The notes under the pieces: generated by a model
Told to the model about the DNA's origin: nothing
The model's database searches: none
Seen by the model: the letters and a program-made list of their open reading frames with translations, nothing else
Assembly: GCA_037102815.1 (NCBI GenBank)
Contig: BTPP01000009.1
Coordinates: 1,628,515-1,692,514 of the forward strand
DNA: 64,000 nucleotides
Direction of reading: 5' to 3'
From: Neurospora intermedia
Lineage: Eukaryota > Ascomycota > Sordariomycetes > Sordariales > Sordariaceae
In this document: piece by piece, positions 1-12,054 of the stretch
How the letters are laid out: each line of letters begins with the position of its first letter
How positions within the stretch are numbered: position 1 is the stretch's first letter
Program-made: the position numbers and the translations under genes

Positions 1-1756
1 CGTGATTGGCGTCAAGATGTGCGGTATATGGGGGATGGGGATGGGGATGGGATGACAGACGGGAAGTGATCAATTAAAGAGGAGGGAAACCAAGAAGATG
101 TCTGATATCAGAAACAGTCCTCCCCCAGGGCAATAAGTAGGTACCGACGCTACCATGGATGCCAATGGGTGCAAAGCGGTCCTGACGTGCAGCAGCGTCA
201 TACTTTCCGGCATGCTTCCACATCCATCCCTTCGTTTCAAGGAACATAAAAGGAGTCCTCACAAGTGAGCATCTGGAATTCCCAAATTCCCATGAGCCGA
301 TCCGTCCGCTTCATGGTAAGGCTATGACCTCAGTGGACCCCAGCTTTTCCCAAATCGAGGGCTCAGCTGGCTGATGAGGTCACTGGATCCAGCTGCTTGT
401 TGACATCATCGCCGAGATGTCCGTGCAAACGGAAAGGTTGAGACCATTTCCCAATTGGGATCAGTTGGCGGTCTTGGGCCAACCAGATGCGCCAGAATTC
501 GTGAGCAAAGCGGGAGATCAACCGATTATCCAGTTTCAATAACGTGTGGAAATGAGGGGGCATTGGAAACTGTGTGCTTTGTTTGTTGTTGTCGAAGAGT
601 GAAGAGGCGTTTGATTTGTTGAAAGAAGAAAAGATGTGGACCGGTTTGGCTGGAGGAGAAGGAGAATTAATTGCGTCAGTGGTGCCGAATCACTTTGCTG
701 TGATTGGTTCAAATGGCCGACTTACACGGTACTCAGCTTGCGCGGTTACAAACTGAACTGTGCGCACAAACGGGTCCTCAGAGCTCTCCAGTTGCTGGTG
801 GCAGTAAGAGGACAGACAGAGCTTAACATGGCAACTTGAGCGGCAGGTGCATCCTCCCAAGTTTTACTCAATTCCATGGTCTCTTACTTTGGGGAGAGAC
901 CCCAGAGCACTTTGCCGACTTTTTCAATTAGGTTGAGACCTTTCTCTCAAATTAAAAACCACATTTTTGATCTGTCAAATCTTAGTGTCCCGTTAATCAA
1001 TTGTACATTTGTTAGCATCTGTTAAGCCGTGTTCTGTCGGCATTCGACGGAATGACCGTACAATTCAGCTGTGTCCACATAACACGGCCCCAAACAATGC
1101 ACCCCGTGAAGCCAGGCACATCGGCAGAGCCGGCTAGTATGACACTATTCCAGCAGTGCCTTACCTTGACAACCATAAAAAGGGTTTGGAAAATGTTGAT
1201 CTCTACCAAGGGAAACTTCAACTCCAACTTCATGAGGGGAAAACCCAATCATTCATCCGTCACTTCAACATCACACAAAGATGAAAGGGAAAGAAGACGC
1301 GGCGATCGGCAGCGCGGCATTTAGTGTAGATATGGCAGTCACGGCTCTCAATCACCTCCACGCATGTCCAAAGTCTCGAGCGCAATCATGTTGTGAGTGA
1401 TCAACTTTCTCATTTCAGAGGTTGTTGTCTTGTAAACATTAGGTAAGAAATATATCCCAAGGAGAGGAGCAATCCTTTTTCCCAATTCCCTCCCCGTTTT
1501 GTATCCCAAGTATAAACCCGCTTGGAACTGAATGCTCATGCTGCTCATGCTGCTCATGCAAAGCGTAAATGCTAACAAATATGACAGGAAACAAGAAAAA
1601 TAAAAAATATAAAAAAGAGCAAGATATGCATCCCATCCCCACCACTTTTGCAGTGTGATGGTTCGTTCCTTCAACCATGCAACATCGGGGTATCGTCCAT
1701 CCATTCATCCATCTTTCTTTCTTCTGGTTTTATGTTTTTGTTTTTGTTTTTTTTCT
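1..1756. other. Gene-free left edge, includes 3' region of the sugar transporter
   Basis: No reading frame here looks like a real protein: all are short, overlap one another on both strands and have no recognisable motif. The part nearest 1757 (about 1500-1756) is AT- and T-rich and is probably the 3' untranslated region of the minus-strand transporter. A short run of G-rich GGGGAT repeats sits near base 35. No RNA gene was recognised. Confidence 0.6.
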
Positions 1757-3460
1757 TTACTCGCTATCGCTGCGGTTCTCAGCGTGGCCAGCAACAGTCT
1801 TCTCGGTCATGCCCATCTCAGCAGCATAAGTGGTGTGAGGCTTCCACTTGGTCGAAGTGCGGGGGGTAGACTCGGAAAGCATTTGGTCGACCTGCTCGAG
1901 GGTGAGGCCCTTGGTCTCGGGCACAAGCAGGTAGGCGTAGATGAAGCAGCAGGTGCAGAGGCCACCCCAGATGTAGAACACCTTGGGGCCCAGGTTGCCC
2001 TTATCCTCATCGACCATATAGGGGGTGATGACGGCGATGATGCAGTTCCCTAAACAAGAGGAAAAAAGGTTAGTCAAACTATTTTGAGAGAGAGACTTTC
2101 AAAAGGTGGCAGGACATGAGAATGTAAACTTACAGAGCCAGTTGGAGGCGGTGGAAAGGGCAACACCCTTGGCACGAATGGGAAGAGGGAAAACCTCGCC
2201 GATGACGACCCAGGAAGCAGGACCCCAGGTGGTAGCAAAGAAGAAGATGTAGATGCAGATGAAGGCGAGCATGGCCTTGATGGCCATGGTATCATCCGGC
2301 CTGCAGGTACCAACGATGGCGACGATGAACTCGCAAATCAGCATGCCGAGAGCGCCCCAGATGAGGAGGGTACGACGGCCGAGCTTCTCCATGGTGTAGA
2401 AGGAGATGGGGGTGGAGCAGACGTTGACAAGAGTGGTAACCAGAGACATCAGGAAGGGGTTATCAATGGTGCCAAGCTGCTGGAAGAAGGTGGTGCCAAA
2501 GTAAAAGATAAAGTTGATTCCCGTCCACTGCTGCATCATCTGCATCGAAGTGCCGAGAATGGTGCGGCGGAGGTAGGAACCGCCCTGCCAGATGGAGCCG
2601 CGGAAGCAGTTGGCCCACTGCTGGAAGTAGTTGCCGTAGGGGACGACGGTCATTTCAAATTCGTGGTTGGCAACGATCTCGGCAAGTTCATCCCTGACGT
2701 AGTCGGAATCGAGCGGCTGGTCGCGCAGGCGGGAGAGCACGCCGGCGGCCTTGTCGAGCTTGCCCTTCTTGACGAAGAAGCGAGGGGATTCAGGGAGGAA
2801 GAAGATACCGGTAGCAAGAATGAGGGCCCAGGCCATCTGGAGACCAATCGGGATTCTGTAAGAGCCGCTGTCGGTGCGGTTCTGGGTGCCGTAGTCCACG
2901 CACGAGGCCAGGAGCAGACCCAGGCAGATGCAGAACTGGTAGCCCGACACCATAGCACCGCGGACCTTGCGGGGCGCGATCTCAGACATGTACAGGATGA
3001 TAATGGCCGAGACGAAACCGACACCGAAACCAGCGACGAGACGGCCGGCAACGATGAGACCCAAGCTCTGGGAGGCAGTCTGGAGAACAACACCGACGAT
3101 GAAGACGAGGCAGCCAAAGATGATGGTAGGACGACGACCAACCCAGTCAGCGAGATCACCGCCCATGAGGGCGCCAAAGAAGGTACCGGCAGAGAGAATG
3201 GAGGTGATGAGCGACTTTTCCTTGGAAGGCAGGAAGGTGGCGCCGGGTCCGTTGATGGTTTCGATAAAGTACTTCATGCCCATGACACCAGAGATGTAAC
3301 CTGAATCGTAGCCAAAGAAGATACCGCCGAAAGCGGCAAAGACGCACATCATGTACGCCTTGAGGGTTACGGGAGCCTCAACGCGGGTGACATCGCCCTG
3401 TGGCCGGGCCACGGTGACGGCCTCCTTCTCAATGTCGGAGGCGGAGTGATCGTGCTCCAT
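1757..3460 (-). CDS. MFS sugar transporter (glucose/hexose porter family)
   Basis: A membrane permease of the major facilitator sugar-porter family, expected to bring glucose or related hexoses across the plasma membrane. Two exons, 3460-2134 and 2049-1757. The intron 2133-2050 has a GTAAGT donor and TTTAG acceptor and restores the family sequence SNWLWNC across the junction. The product is 539 residues, a normal length. Visible signatures: first membrane span with GYDSG (about 50-54), GRRP (108-111), PESPRFF (223-229), QQWTGINFIFY (310-320), a second GRR, and the late PETKG followed by a hydrophilic tail. I chose the Met at 3460 because MEHDHSASD begins a typical hydrophilic N-terminus; an upstream in-frame Met at 3568 would add an implausible leader. 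It resembles fungal high-affinity glucose transporters, but the substrate cannot be read from sequence. No neighbouring gene suggests a cluster. Confidence 0.93.
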
Positions 3461-4780
3461 CTTGCTTGTTGTCGAGATGTGTCGTCTTGGTAGTGTTTTT
3501 GTCGAGTGTTTCTTTTGTTGACTTTGTCTTGGGAAAGGGTTTTCGGTAAGACGGAAGAAGAAATGCAAAGAGATTGCAATGTCGAGTCAGGAGGATGGAG
3601 ATGATGATGCAGCTAATGAATGACAGAAAAGCTTCTTTCGAGACGACGAAGCTTTGTCTTTATGTACTGCATGCTTCCTGTCCTGTCAGTGTCCACTCTT
3701 CCCTCTCTTCCCTTCGCCCCCAGATCTACCGAGAATTCGTTGATGGATCCGGGGTCACCGACAATTTCCTGTTCGTCTTTCGGCATCGCGAACGACTCCA
3801 AACTGTCACGAGACCAAGAAACTGGACCAGATGCTTACGGACCATCCCCGCCCAAGTCCGGCCCTGGCGGCTCTGTGGAAGCATGGATGCCCGGGGAGGC
3901 GAAGTCAGCACTTGGGCAGGAAGATGCAGAGCTAGCCCGAGACGGCCTGGAACCTCTCATCCAAACCCGTGTAGGATCATCCTGGGCGAGCCCCCGGGGA
4001 GACAAAGGCCGGGGAAATTGGAATTCATGGGGATGCAGTGGGAGGGACCGCCAGCCGCCTTGGAGGAGGAGAGTGTCTGACTCGCTGAGGGCTGCTGAAT
4101 GTGGCTTGCGAGTGTGGAGTAAGCCACCGGAGAGCCTCATGGCAATGGAGCCCCCCAGGCCCATCCCCAGAGAATCTAGACTCTGGCTGGGGAAGACCCA
4201 GTCGGATGGGAAAGCATGGGGTCGTGATGGGGTCGTTGCGAACCCGCTGAAAAGTCAACAGAAGCGCATCCGGGTTAGGGTTCCATGCGGGATAGCTCAG
4301 GGGGCGATGGGTCCGCGATGGCTTCAAGGCCCAGAAGAGACCAAACGCCCGAGGAGAATCCACCGGAAAGTGTCAGGTAACGTAAGGAGGACCAATTGGG
4401 TAAAATGAAAGCTATTTAGGCTAAATTCAAGAAAAAGTACCAACAGATGGGCTTTTCAAAACTCGGTCCTTTTGTGGCGCCGTGTGGCTCCGGTGTGGAT
4501 GTGCGGTGGATGTGCGGTGGACGAACTTGTGGAGTTCCCGGCTGATGGGTTCTTCTACAAAACACCAACCAGCTCGCAGTATCCGCGAGACGGTCAAGCA
4601 TCAATGACTCGCCTCCCCTTCAGAACGCTCCAGGTTCCTGGTCGACGAAAAACTTAGAAAAACCGGTGACCTTCTGGCAGCTCGACGATGATCTGGAAGC
4701 CGCCGAAGGAAGCTGACAATTCGTGCACCACCGAACCGCCAACTACTCCACACCAGAGTGTGTGTGAACGGGAACTTTCC
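3461..4780. other. Transporter 5' region, no supported gene
   Basis: This is the upstream region of the minus-strand sugar transporter. Reading frames of up to 262 codons exist on the plus strand (3620-4408), but they overlap comparable frames on the other strand, are low-complexity (Pro/Arg/Gly) and match no family I know. I see normal base composition, no RIP, and no RNA gene. It ends at the TA target site of the transposon stack. Confidence 0.5.
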
Positions 4781-4782
4781 TA

Positions 4783-4806
4783 CAGGAATTTGCCCTGATA
4801 ATGCAT
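4783..4806 (+). repeat. Left terminal inverted repeat of the pogo-type element, with TA duplication
   Basis: Twenty-four bases starting CAGGAATTTG and ending AATGCAT, preceded by TA at 4781-4782. The exact reverse complement closes the element at 25073-25096. Confidence 0.92.
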
Positions 4807-5362
4807 ATAATCCGGCACGCCATTTCTTATGCATTTAGAGGGCCCATGCATTTATATTCCCATGCCAAGACTTGCACCAAAATACACCAAAATACACCAA
4901 AAATCATCAAATATCAACAGATATTTCCCAAAACGAGCTAGATTTGAAGCTATTCACAGCTCAGAGCAGGGTCGATATCAGGGTAGTCGCCTTCTTTACC
5001 TATATCTATATACTTCCCTTTGTAAAAGTCTAGCAAAGTGGTCTGCTTGGCACGTGATATAATGTGTGCTTCCACCTTCTTCCTCATCTTTCTAAGTGCC
5101 TACACATCATCAAAATCCAGCACATCCTTCTCTACTACCCAATTAAGTAAATTGATAATATCAGTTACTGCCTCTTTAGTACTAATAATTACAGGCGGTC
5201 TAAACTCCCTATCGTCCTCGTCGTCTTTAACAGTACGTATATCGTAGGTTTCAGCCAACCACTCCTTAATAACGTACTCAAGTACCTCCTCAGTATTAAC
5301 TGGCTTACTAAGTATAACGTCTTCGTTAACGGGATTTATAAAGTTAATTAAATCTATCCTCT

Positions 5363-5650
5363 CTGATACGGGAGGTTAATTAAAATAAAGACATTGCCCA
5401 GATACTGTACAGTTCACGAGGAAGTAGTAGTATTAGAAGGCAAAAGAAGGATCTTATAAGAAGGAGGGAAGGCTTCCAGCCAGCCGTCTGCATAGAAAGG
5501 ATATGCTGTGACAGAGCCAGAGTACGGGCTATAGGGTGGCCCGGGCACGGCAGTCTGGGAGCCTAGACTAGGCACGGCAAGGAAGCCTCTATAGCAGCCT
5601 AATTAATTTAGGCTGTTACAACTAGTCTAAGTTATAGTATAGTAAGGTAG
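5363..5650 (+). repeat. Copy A of a ~290-base GC-rich insertion element
   Basis: Starts CTGATACGGGAGG and contains CCCGGGCACGGCAGTCT and GGCACGGCAAGGAAGCCTC. The same sequence in reverse orientation lies at 6013-6300, differing mostly by transitions plus small indels. It interrupts the pogo transposase just before the segment reading RIDLINFINPVNEDV. The right boundary is approximate and no target duplication was recognised. It could be a solo LTR (TG at 5364) or a non-autonomous element. Confidence 0.65.
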
Positions 5651-6012
5651 GGTAATTTAGGGATTCCCCTATTACTCTCTTTAATATTATTAGTAGCCTT
5701 CTTAAAGACCTCTTTAAAGTCGTCTAGCCTATTCTTAAGGAAACTACGTAGGGGGATGCTCTCCTTTAGTCCTAATATAATTAATTTCTTCTAGCAATTA
5801 ATAACGGTCTATTATTTAACACTATTATACTAAGCACTCGAAACCTAATTAAGAGTATACCGTAAATTCATCTTACTAAAGGGATTTATCCCTCTATCCC
5901 CAATTTCGAAGTATAGCCACTCGAGGTAGTAACGATAGTAGTAAGACTTAAAGGTATTAATAATACCTTAATCTATTAGCTAATATATATTTGTAACGTT
6001 GGGGGGCAAGTA

Positions 6013-6300
6013 ATAGGGAAATTCCTGGATTTCTATATCTATACTGTATTATAGCTTAGACTAGTTGTAGCAGCCCAGACTAGCTAGGCTGTTATAGAGG
6101 CTTCCTTGCCGTGCCCAGTCTGGGCATTTAGACTGCCGTGCCCGGGCCACCCCGTGGCCCGTGCTCTGGCTCTCTCTGGCTCACTGCACTGCATATCTAC
6201 TACGTGCAGACGGCAGGCTGGAAGCCTTCCTCCTTCTTACAACATCTTCCTTTACCTTATTTTATTTACTACTGTAAATGAAGGTAACCCCCCGTATTAG
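6013..6300 (-). repeat. Copy B of the ~290-base GC-rich insertion element, opposite orientation
   Basis: Reverse-orientation counterpart of copy A. It splits the transposase between IVVIYL and PPNVTN. The flanking hexamers caagta (6007-6012) and caggta (6301-6306) differ by one RIP-type transition and look like a 6-base target duplication. It is internally rich in short palindromes (GGTGGCCCGGGC region). Confidence 0.7.
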
Positions 6301-7125
6301 CAGGTATATAACTACAATATTGGAAGGGGGGGGCACTAGATTTAAACCGACTTAATAACTAGAGAAGTTATTAAGTAGAAGGACTATCCGCTAACTAGGC
6401 TTTTTATAGTTACAATAAGTATAAAAGGATTATAACCACTCTACTATAATTATACCCGTTATCTATACCTTTTTATTATTCTTCTACACTATTCTAGCAA
6501 CGTTAAAATTAAACTACCTTAAAGCGTAAAGGACCTTTACTTTGCTAATAGCCTAAATTTCAAACTAATTATTACCAATATCGTTCGTCGTAAGGGCAAG
6601 AGAGATACGTAATTTATCACGCTTAGCACTAGGTCTAATTTGCAACGAAAGACTAAAATCTAGAATTTAGCGCTAGAAGAGCCCAATCTTATCTATATTA
6701 TATCAATTACCTTTAAGGAAGTTCGCTATATAATCTCGCAATTATACTATCCTCTCGAATATACAAGGATCGGTGACAAGCATAGAAGCAACCTCGCTAG
6801 CGAAGGCACTCTCTACGAGCTTGAAGCGGCGGCGGAAGAGGAGGTACCACTTCTTACTAAAGTATAGTGCTATAATAGGGTCGGCGGGTTTATTATTTCG
6901 TACCTCGGGGTACCGAAGCTATAATTCTTTAGCTTTTAACTATAAAAGTTCGATAGAGGTACTAAAACTACGAATTTCAATACCGATTTGCTACTAGTAG
7001 AGCAAACGCTCGAGGACAGGCTATTCCCTTCTCCTTACGCGGTTAATTTGGAGCTAGGCGGGATCGAGGCTATTAACGTACGGGTTATTCTTCTTATTGA
7101 GATACCGAGAGATAGTATACTGCGG

Positions 7126-7383
7126 TGTAAGGGGTGCAGCATAGTTGGCATAGATGCTGGCCTCAATTAATCGATAAGGTTCTACGAAGAAGAAAAGAGG
7201 GTAAAAGAGCGCCTTCTAGGCGGGTATAGCCAGCTGTCCTTTTTAAGGGACGTACGCGTATATAGGCTATTGGAGTGCCGCAGCGGCAAGCGACCTAATT
7301 GGTCGTATTAATTATTAGCCGGTTGAAATTCGGATTAGCGAAATTACTAGTTACTCTAACTATAGGTAGTAAGCCCTATAATA
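7126..7383 (-). repeat. 3' LTR of the outer Gypsy element
   Basis: 258 bases, heavily RIP-mutated towards its right side. It is paired with 24238-24495, where the same positions hold CA/TG or TA. Preceded by TGCGG at 7121-7125. Confidence 0.88.
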
Positions 7384-9149
7384 TTAATCCCTTCCTCCCC
7401 TTTAATTAAAAAACTATTTATAAGTCCGTACCCCGTTACGTATACCCTTAAGATTAGATAATAAACCTCCTCTTTACTACTACCTATATTATATTCGAAT
7501 AATTTATATTTTTTAAATCGCTCCTTCTCTCTCCTTCTTCCTCCTTTCTCCTTTTTTAATAAAACTACAACCCTCTATTATAAATATCCCTATACTACCG
7601 TCTCTCTATTATTTTAACTTTTACCCTATTTCTCTCTCCTACTCTTTTATTATTTTCGCTCCCTTACTACCTTTCTATATTTTACTCCATTGTTTACTCT
7701 ATTTTTACTCTGTTTTTGTGCTAATATATTAGTAATATTTATTTAAAATATTTAGTACTCTTAATTAGCCTAGTTTCGATTAGTTCGTTTAGTTCTAGTA
7801 ATTTTAATAGTTCTTATAATAGTAATAGTAGTAAGGCTCTTCCCCTACCCCGCCTACAATTCCTACTCCGGCTCCTAAGAAGCCTAAAATCCCTAAGCCG
7901 GTTTAAACCTAGCCTAGTACGACTATAGTCGGTATTAGTAAAATTATTACCGATAATACAATTTCGGCCTTTATTGCTAAAGTAGTTAAACTTTAATTTA
8001 ATTAGTATATTTATTACCTCTCCTATAAATATAATTATATTACTACTCTTATAGGTAGTTCGGCTACTATTTATCTACCTTATTAATATAATAAAGTAGT
8101 TTATAAGCTAACCCTAATTTAGGTTTAAAATGCTTTTACGGTCTAATATACCGTTAGTTATATTTCTAGTCCTTAGCGGGCTATTTTCCTAATTACTTTT
8201 AAGGTACTATTTAATTTTTCTTTTTTAGAAGAGAAAAGCTTTATTCTTTTATAAATTATTCGTTTTGCCCGTTCTATATTTTAAATTTAATTTTTATAGC
8301 GGCTCTTAGGGTAGAATTAGTATTAAAGCGGTTATCGCCCGCCCGTTGAGTCCCGCTATCGAGTCCGGCGAGTCCGGTACTAATTCTTTATTAAGAATTT
8401 AATTAATTAAATTCTAAAAGAAGATAACTACCCTAGAATTCGATATAGATTAAATAAAGTGGGTAGTAGACCCCCCTATTATAAGGTCGATAAATAAATT
8501 TATTAATTAATATAACGAAGAATTCGAAGAGAAGAAAAAGAAGAAGAAAGAGGCGGCTACCGTTACTATTATTAAATCTTCTACCCTAGTAGCCGGCCCC
8601 TCCGGTACCTAACTTAAATATTATCTTTTAATTTATAAGAAGAATAATATTCCTAGTAAACGCCTTTGTACTAATACCCCTACTATTATTACCCCTCGCG
8701 GATTCGAATAATAGAATACCCTAATTCCTTAATTACCTTTCGAAGTCCGTCCCTCGGATAATATTTAACCGCTCCCTTCGCTATTACTTAATGTACGCTT
8801 AAAGAATATTCGCCCTTATAATATATATAAACCTATATTTAAAAACCTTACTAGTAGTAGAAGGGAAGATATTAATTCTTTTAATATAGATAGTACTATA
8901 AGGGATTTACTAAATAATAATATTATAAAGAATATTTAGTATTTTAGGGTAGTCTTAGGCTTAACCCGAATAAAATTTTTATTTAATATAGTACTATTTA
9001 AAAATCTTTAATTCTATCTTTCAGTAATAATTTTGTAATTAACTCTATATTATTTATTAATAAATTTATAATCCTATATATTATTAAATAAGTACTTTTT
9101 AATATAATAATTAAAGGGTCCGTTATTCGTTATCGTTGGACTATACTTA
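7384..9149. other. Unassigned internal block of the outer Gypsy element
   Basis: About 1.7 kb between the chromodomain and the 3' LTR. It is strongly TA-rich. On the plus strand one frame (about 7830-8300) reads PTPAPKKPKIPKPV and continues with stops mostly at possible former Gln/Trp codons, vaguely gag-like, but I cannot assign it. It may be an untranslated region, an antisense frame or a further insertion. Confidence 0.4.
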
Positions 9150-9565
9150 GCTTCAAATTAATTTAACGCTACCGTTTCTAAGAATTTTTATAATAATTCC
9201 TAAATTAAATTCTAATACCCCTTCTACTTTATTAGGATTTTTCTAACTATTCCTTTACGTCTCTTTATAGTATTAGCGTATAGAATCTCTTCAATTTAGA
9301 ATTTTAATTCTCTTTTAACTTTAATAATAAATAGTTAGTTATTAGTAAATCTTTAATTTAGGAGGGGATTAATAATAGTTCGATAGAGAAAATTAATATA
9401 GAAGATATTATAAATAGTTCGGGGAAGGTTAGAAAGTTCTACTACGTATGGAGAAAGGACTTTAAAGACTATATATTTCGTATATAATTAATTAAGTTTC
9501 TTTTTTAGACGGTCTATTATATAGTTCTTCAAATTAAGCCAAACTTTATTTCCAATTTGGAAGTA
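9150..9565 (-). pseudogene. Outer Gypsy: integrase C-terminus and chromodomain remnant
   Basis: On the minus strand 9565-9435 reads as IGNKVWLNLKNYIIDRLKKK followed by KYIVFKVLSPYVVEL, the GPY/F-type module after an integrase core. Then 9290-9150 reads as a chromodomain: LIK-KGY-NLI-ELL, originally like LVKWKGY...WEPLE, followed by FLETVAL. The missing Trp/Gln residues are TAG/TAA stops, as RIP makes. The order fits a chromovirus whose integrase was split by the inner element. Confidence 0.82.
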
Positions 9566-10006
9566 CTTGGTTAATTAGTAATATTAGTTAGCGAATTTCT
9601 TTTACTCTTAAATAACTACGGTTATAATTGCTTAATATAAGTTTATAATTTATTATAGCTTTCGTACGAATTAGTAAGCCCGCTTCTTAGTAGAGAGAAG
9701 GGGAGCTTTTAAACGGGCTTCTTCCCCTATAATTAAAATTGGAAATTCTATATTAAACCCGTACGTAGCGAAGAAGGGAGATATTCCGATAGAGGTATTA
9801 ATATAGCTATTAATAATTAATTAGGCTATAGGGTACTATTTATCCTAATTATTTTATATATAATTAATTACTGTTTAAAAATATATATATATTTCTTAAT
9901 TTATTTGTTCGGGGTTGCTATCGGTTTATAAATAATAAACCGTATTTAAAAGACGCTTAATATTAAGGAATTTATAGAATTTTACCTAAAATTAGCTAGT
10001 CTAATT

Positions 10007-10346
10007 TGTTAAGAATATAGGCGAAAGGTAGGCTGAGGTGACTACGGTCGTAGCTATACGTAGGGGACGGTAAGTTAGGGGTTAATCCAAAGATATATTA
10101 ATAATTACCGACTATAATAAATTATACTTCGTTGAACCTCTTTTATATTTATATAAACTCTATTCATCCGTTAATAAGTATTGTAGAGTCCCGTACTAAT
10201 TTAACGCTCCGACGTAGTACCGAATTATCCTTCCCGCGAGCCTAACCTAATATAGGCGCTACCGTTATTAATCTACCGCTTTAGCCGACGGAGCGGAATA
10301 GCGACCGTTAGAGTACTTCGGTATATAGGCTCTTCGCCTCCTAATA
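10007..10346 (-). repeat. 3' LTR of the inner Gypsy element
   Basis: 340 bases with a well-preserved GC-rich core (GCCGACGGAGCGGA near 10275). Paired with 18826-19165. TSD copy taatt at 10002-10006. Confidence 0.9.
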
Positions 10347-11998
10347 TAACCCCCCCCCTTATAGGTTCTATCTTCGGAACCTCCGCAATTTACAATAGAT
10401 CCTAATTAAGTAGCGGAGGGCGTCGGTACTATACTATTATAGCGTTATCGGACTACGTTATTAACGAAGGTATAATATCTTTACTTACTAATTTAGTAAA
10501 CCGTTATTCGTAATAGTCGCTAATATTATATCCTGGATATTATAGCCGCTTTTCCGTCTATAAGCCGCCCGCTAGAATATTAGTATTATAATATTTATTC
10601 TTATAAACTCTAAATACGGACGCGAAGCCGCCCGTTAGAAGATCGGTATTATAATATTTATTCTTATAAGCTCTAAATACGGATACGAAACCGCCCGCTA
10701 AAAGATCGGCATTATAATATTTATCTTTATAAGTTCTAATATAGTGAGCCGCCCGCCGAAATATTAATATTGTAATATCCGTTCTTGCGAATTCCAAATA
10801 TAGATCCGAAACCGGTATTAGATTTAAAAAATTAATTAGATTCCCGACTATTATTATAACTAGTACCCTACGGGCGTATAAGGTAGTAAATATCGTTTTA
10901 TTTAACAATAAATACTATACTAAATTTAAGAGTATTAATAAATATTTTAAAATACTATTATAATTATATTCTATAGTTCCTCTTATAGTCTATTCTCTAT
11001 TATTCGTATTGAATCTATCGCTACGCTTATTATTACCTTAAAAATACTAATATTATTATCCTTTAGAATTTCTTTCGCCGGACGCTCTCCGTTATTCGCG
11101 CTTACTACAGCCTACTATAATACTTAAATATAATCCCCCTCCTTATAAGTTCTATCTTTAGGACCTTCGTTCCCTTCTTTTACTTTTTATAATTTTAAAT
11201 ATTATCCTTACTATAAGCCCCCTCGCTTATATTATACTTTTCTAATTACTCTTCTATTATCCTCGCTTTATTTTCTACGTTATTCTCTTATTTTAATAGT
11301 ATAATTCCTAACCGTTATCCTTACTCTTTCTATTATAATCCGAACTATATACCTTCCTACTTTCGTCCTTCTCTCCTATTTTTTTATAGCCGCCCTACTA
11401 CTTAATTATTCCGTTCTTCCCTTCCTAACTATTACCCTCGTTTTATCTTCCTATTTACTCCTTCCTACTATTTATATAATTACCTAATAGTTCTTCTACC
11501 TCTATATTATTTTGTATTCGCCTACTTAGAATTATATTCGTCTATTTTAATTTATATTTATATAAAAACCTCCTTCTTCGTTTATATAATATCCTTTCCG
11601 CCTACCCTCTTTACCTCCCCTCTTTTTTTTTTTCCTATCTTTATTTTTACTATTATATCCGTCCTCCCCTCGTTTATACCCGCCCCCCCTACGGATATAC
11701 ACTTTACTACTATATATTTATATATTAACTTTTACTTCCTTAAAGCGCTTAATTAATATATTTATTTCCCTTCTCTATTTTCCTTTTTCTATTCTATCCT
11801 CCCCTTCCTTTCGCTTTATACTTATTATTAATTTTCGTTCGGCTATTCTCTTTTTCGTTTTCTAATAATATCCGTCCCTTTACTTACCTAAGATATAGCG
11901 TTACTCTTGCTTAAATATTTATAAATGCTCCAGCCCTAAACTTGTGTGAAGCTTTTAAAAAGATTGGCCAGAATACCTGCTAAACTAAAGGTACGTTT

Positions 11999-12054
<56 letters not shown>

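Larger units (their letters stand above)
4950..7120 (-). pseudogene. Pogo-type transposase, central and C-terminal part (RIP-mutated)
   Basis: Read on the minus strand from 7120 downward, with RIP stops treated as former Gln/Trp codons, this is a CENP-B/pogo-like transposase. A CENPB-type second helix-turn-helix (PVLERLLY, then KAKELQLRYP and FSKKWYLLFRRRFK) lies at about 7030-6790. The DDE catalytic region follows, with EWLQSFYTYCNYKKPSQ and LLLNNFSSY (formerly LLLDNFSSH) at about 6470-6340, then LPPNVTNIYQLIDQGII near 6020-5970. The C-terminus ends ISRAKQTTLLDFYKGKY and stops at 4950. Two short elements interrupt it at 5363-5650 and 6013-6300. The frame is consistent on both sides of each interruption. 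Confidence 0.85.

Noticed and set aside
3620-4408. 262-codon plus-strand frame upstream of the transporter
   Set aside because: Low-complexity composition, overlapping frames of similar length on the other strand, no family resemblance, no intron or leader pattern.
5363-6300. Single DNA transposon with ~280-base inverted ends
   Set aside because: The sequence between the arms (5650-6006) is in-frame pogo transposase, so the arms are two separate insertions in opposite orientation.
10558-10908. 116-codon frame with three repeated YKNKYYNTDLLTGG units
   Set aside because: Internal tandem repeat (about 10558-10740) of the RIP-mutated Gypsy interior; no evidence of a real protein.
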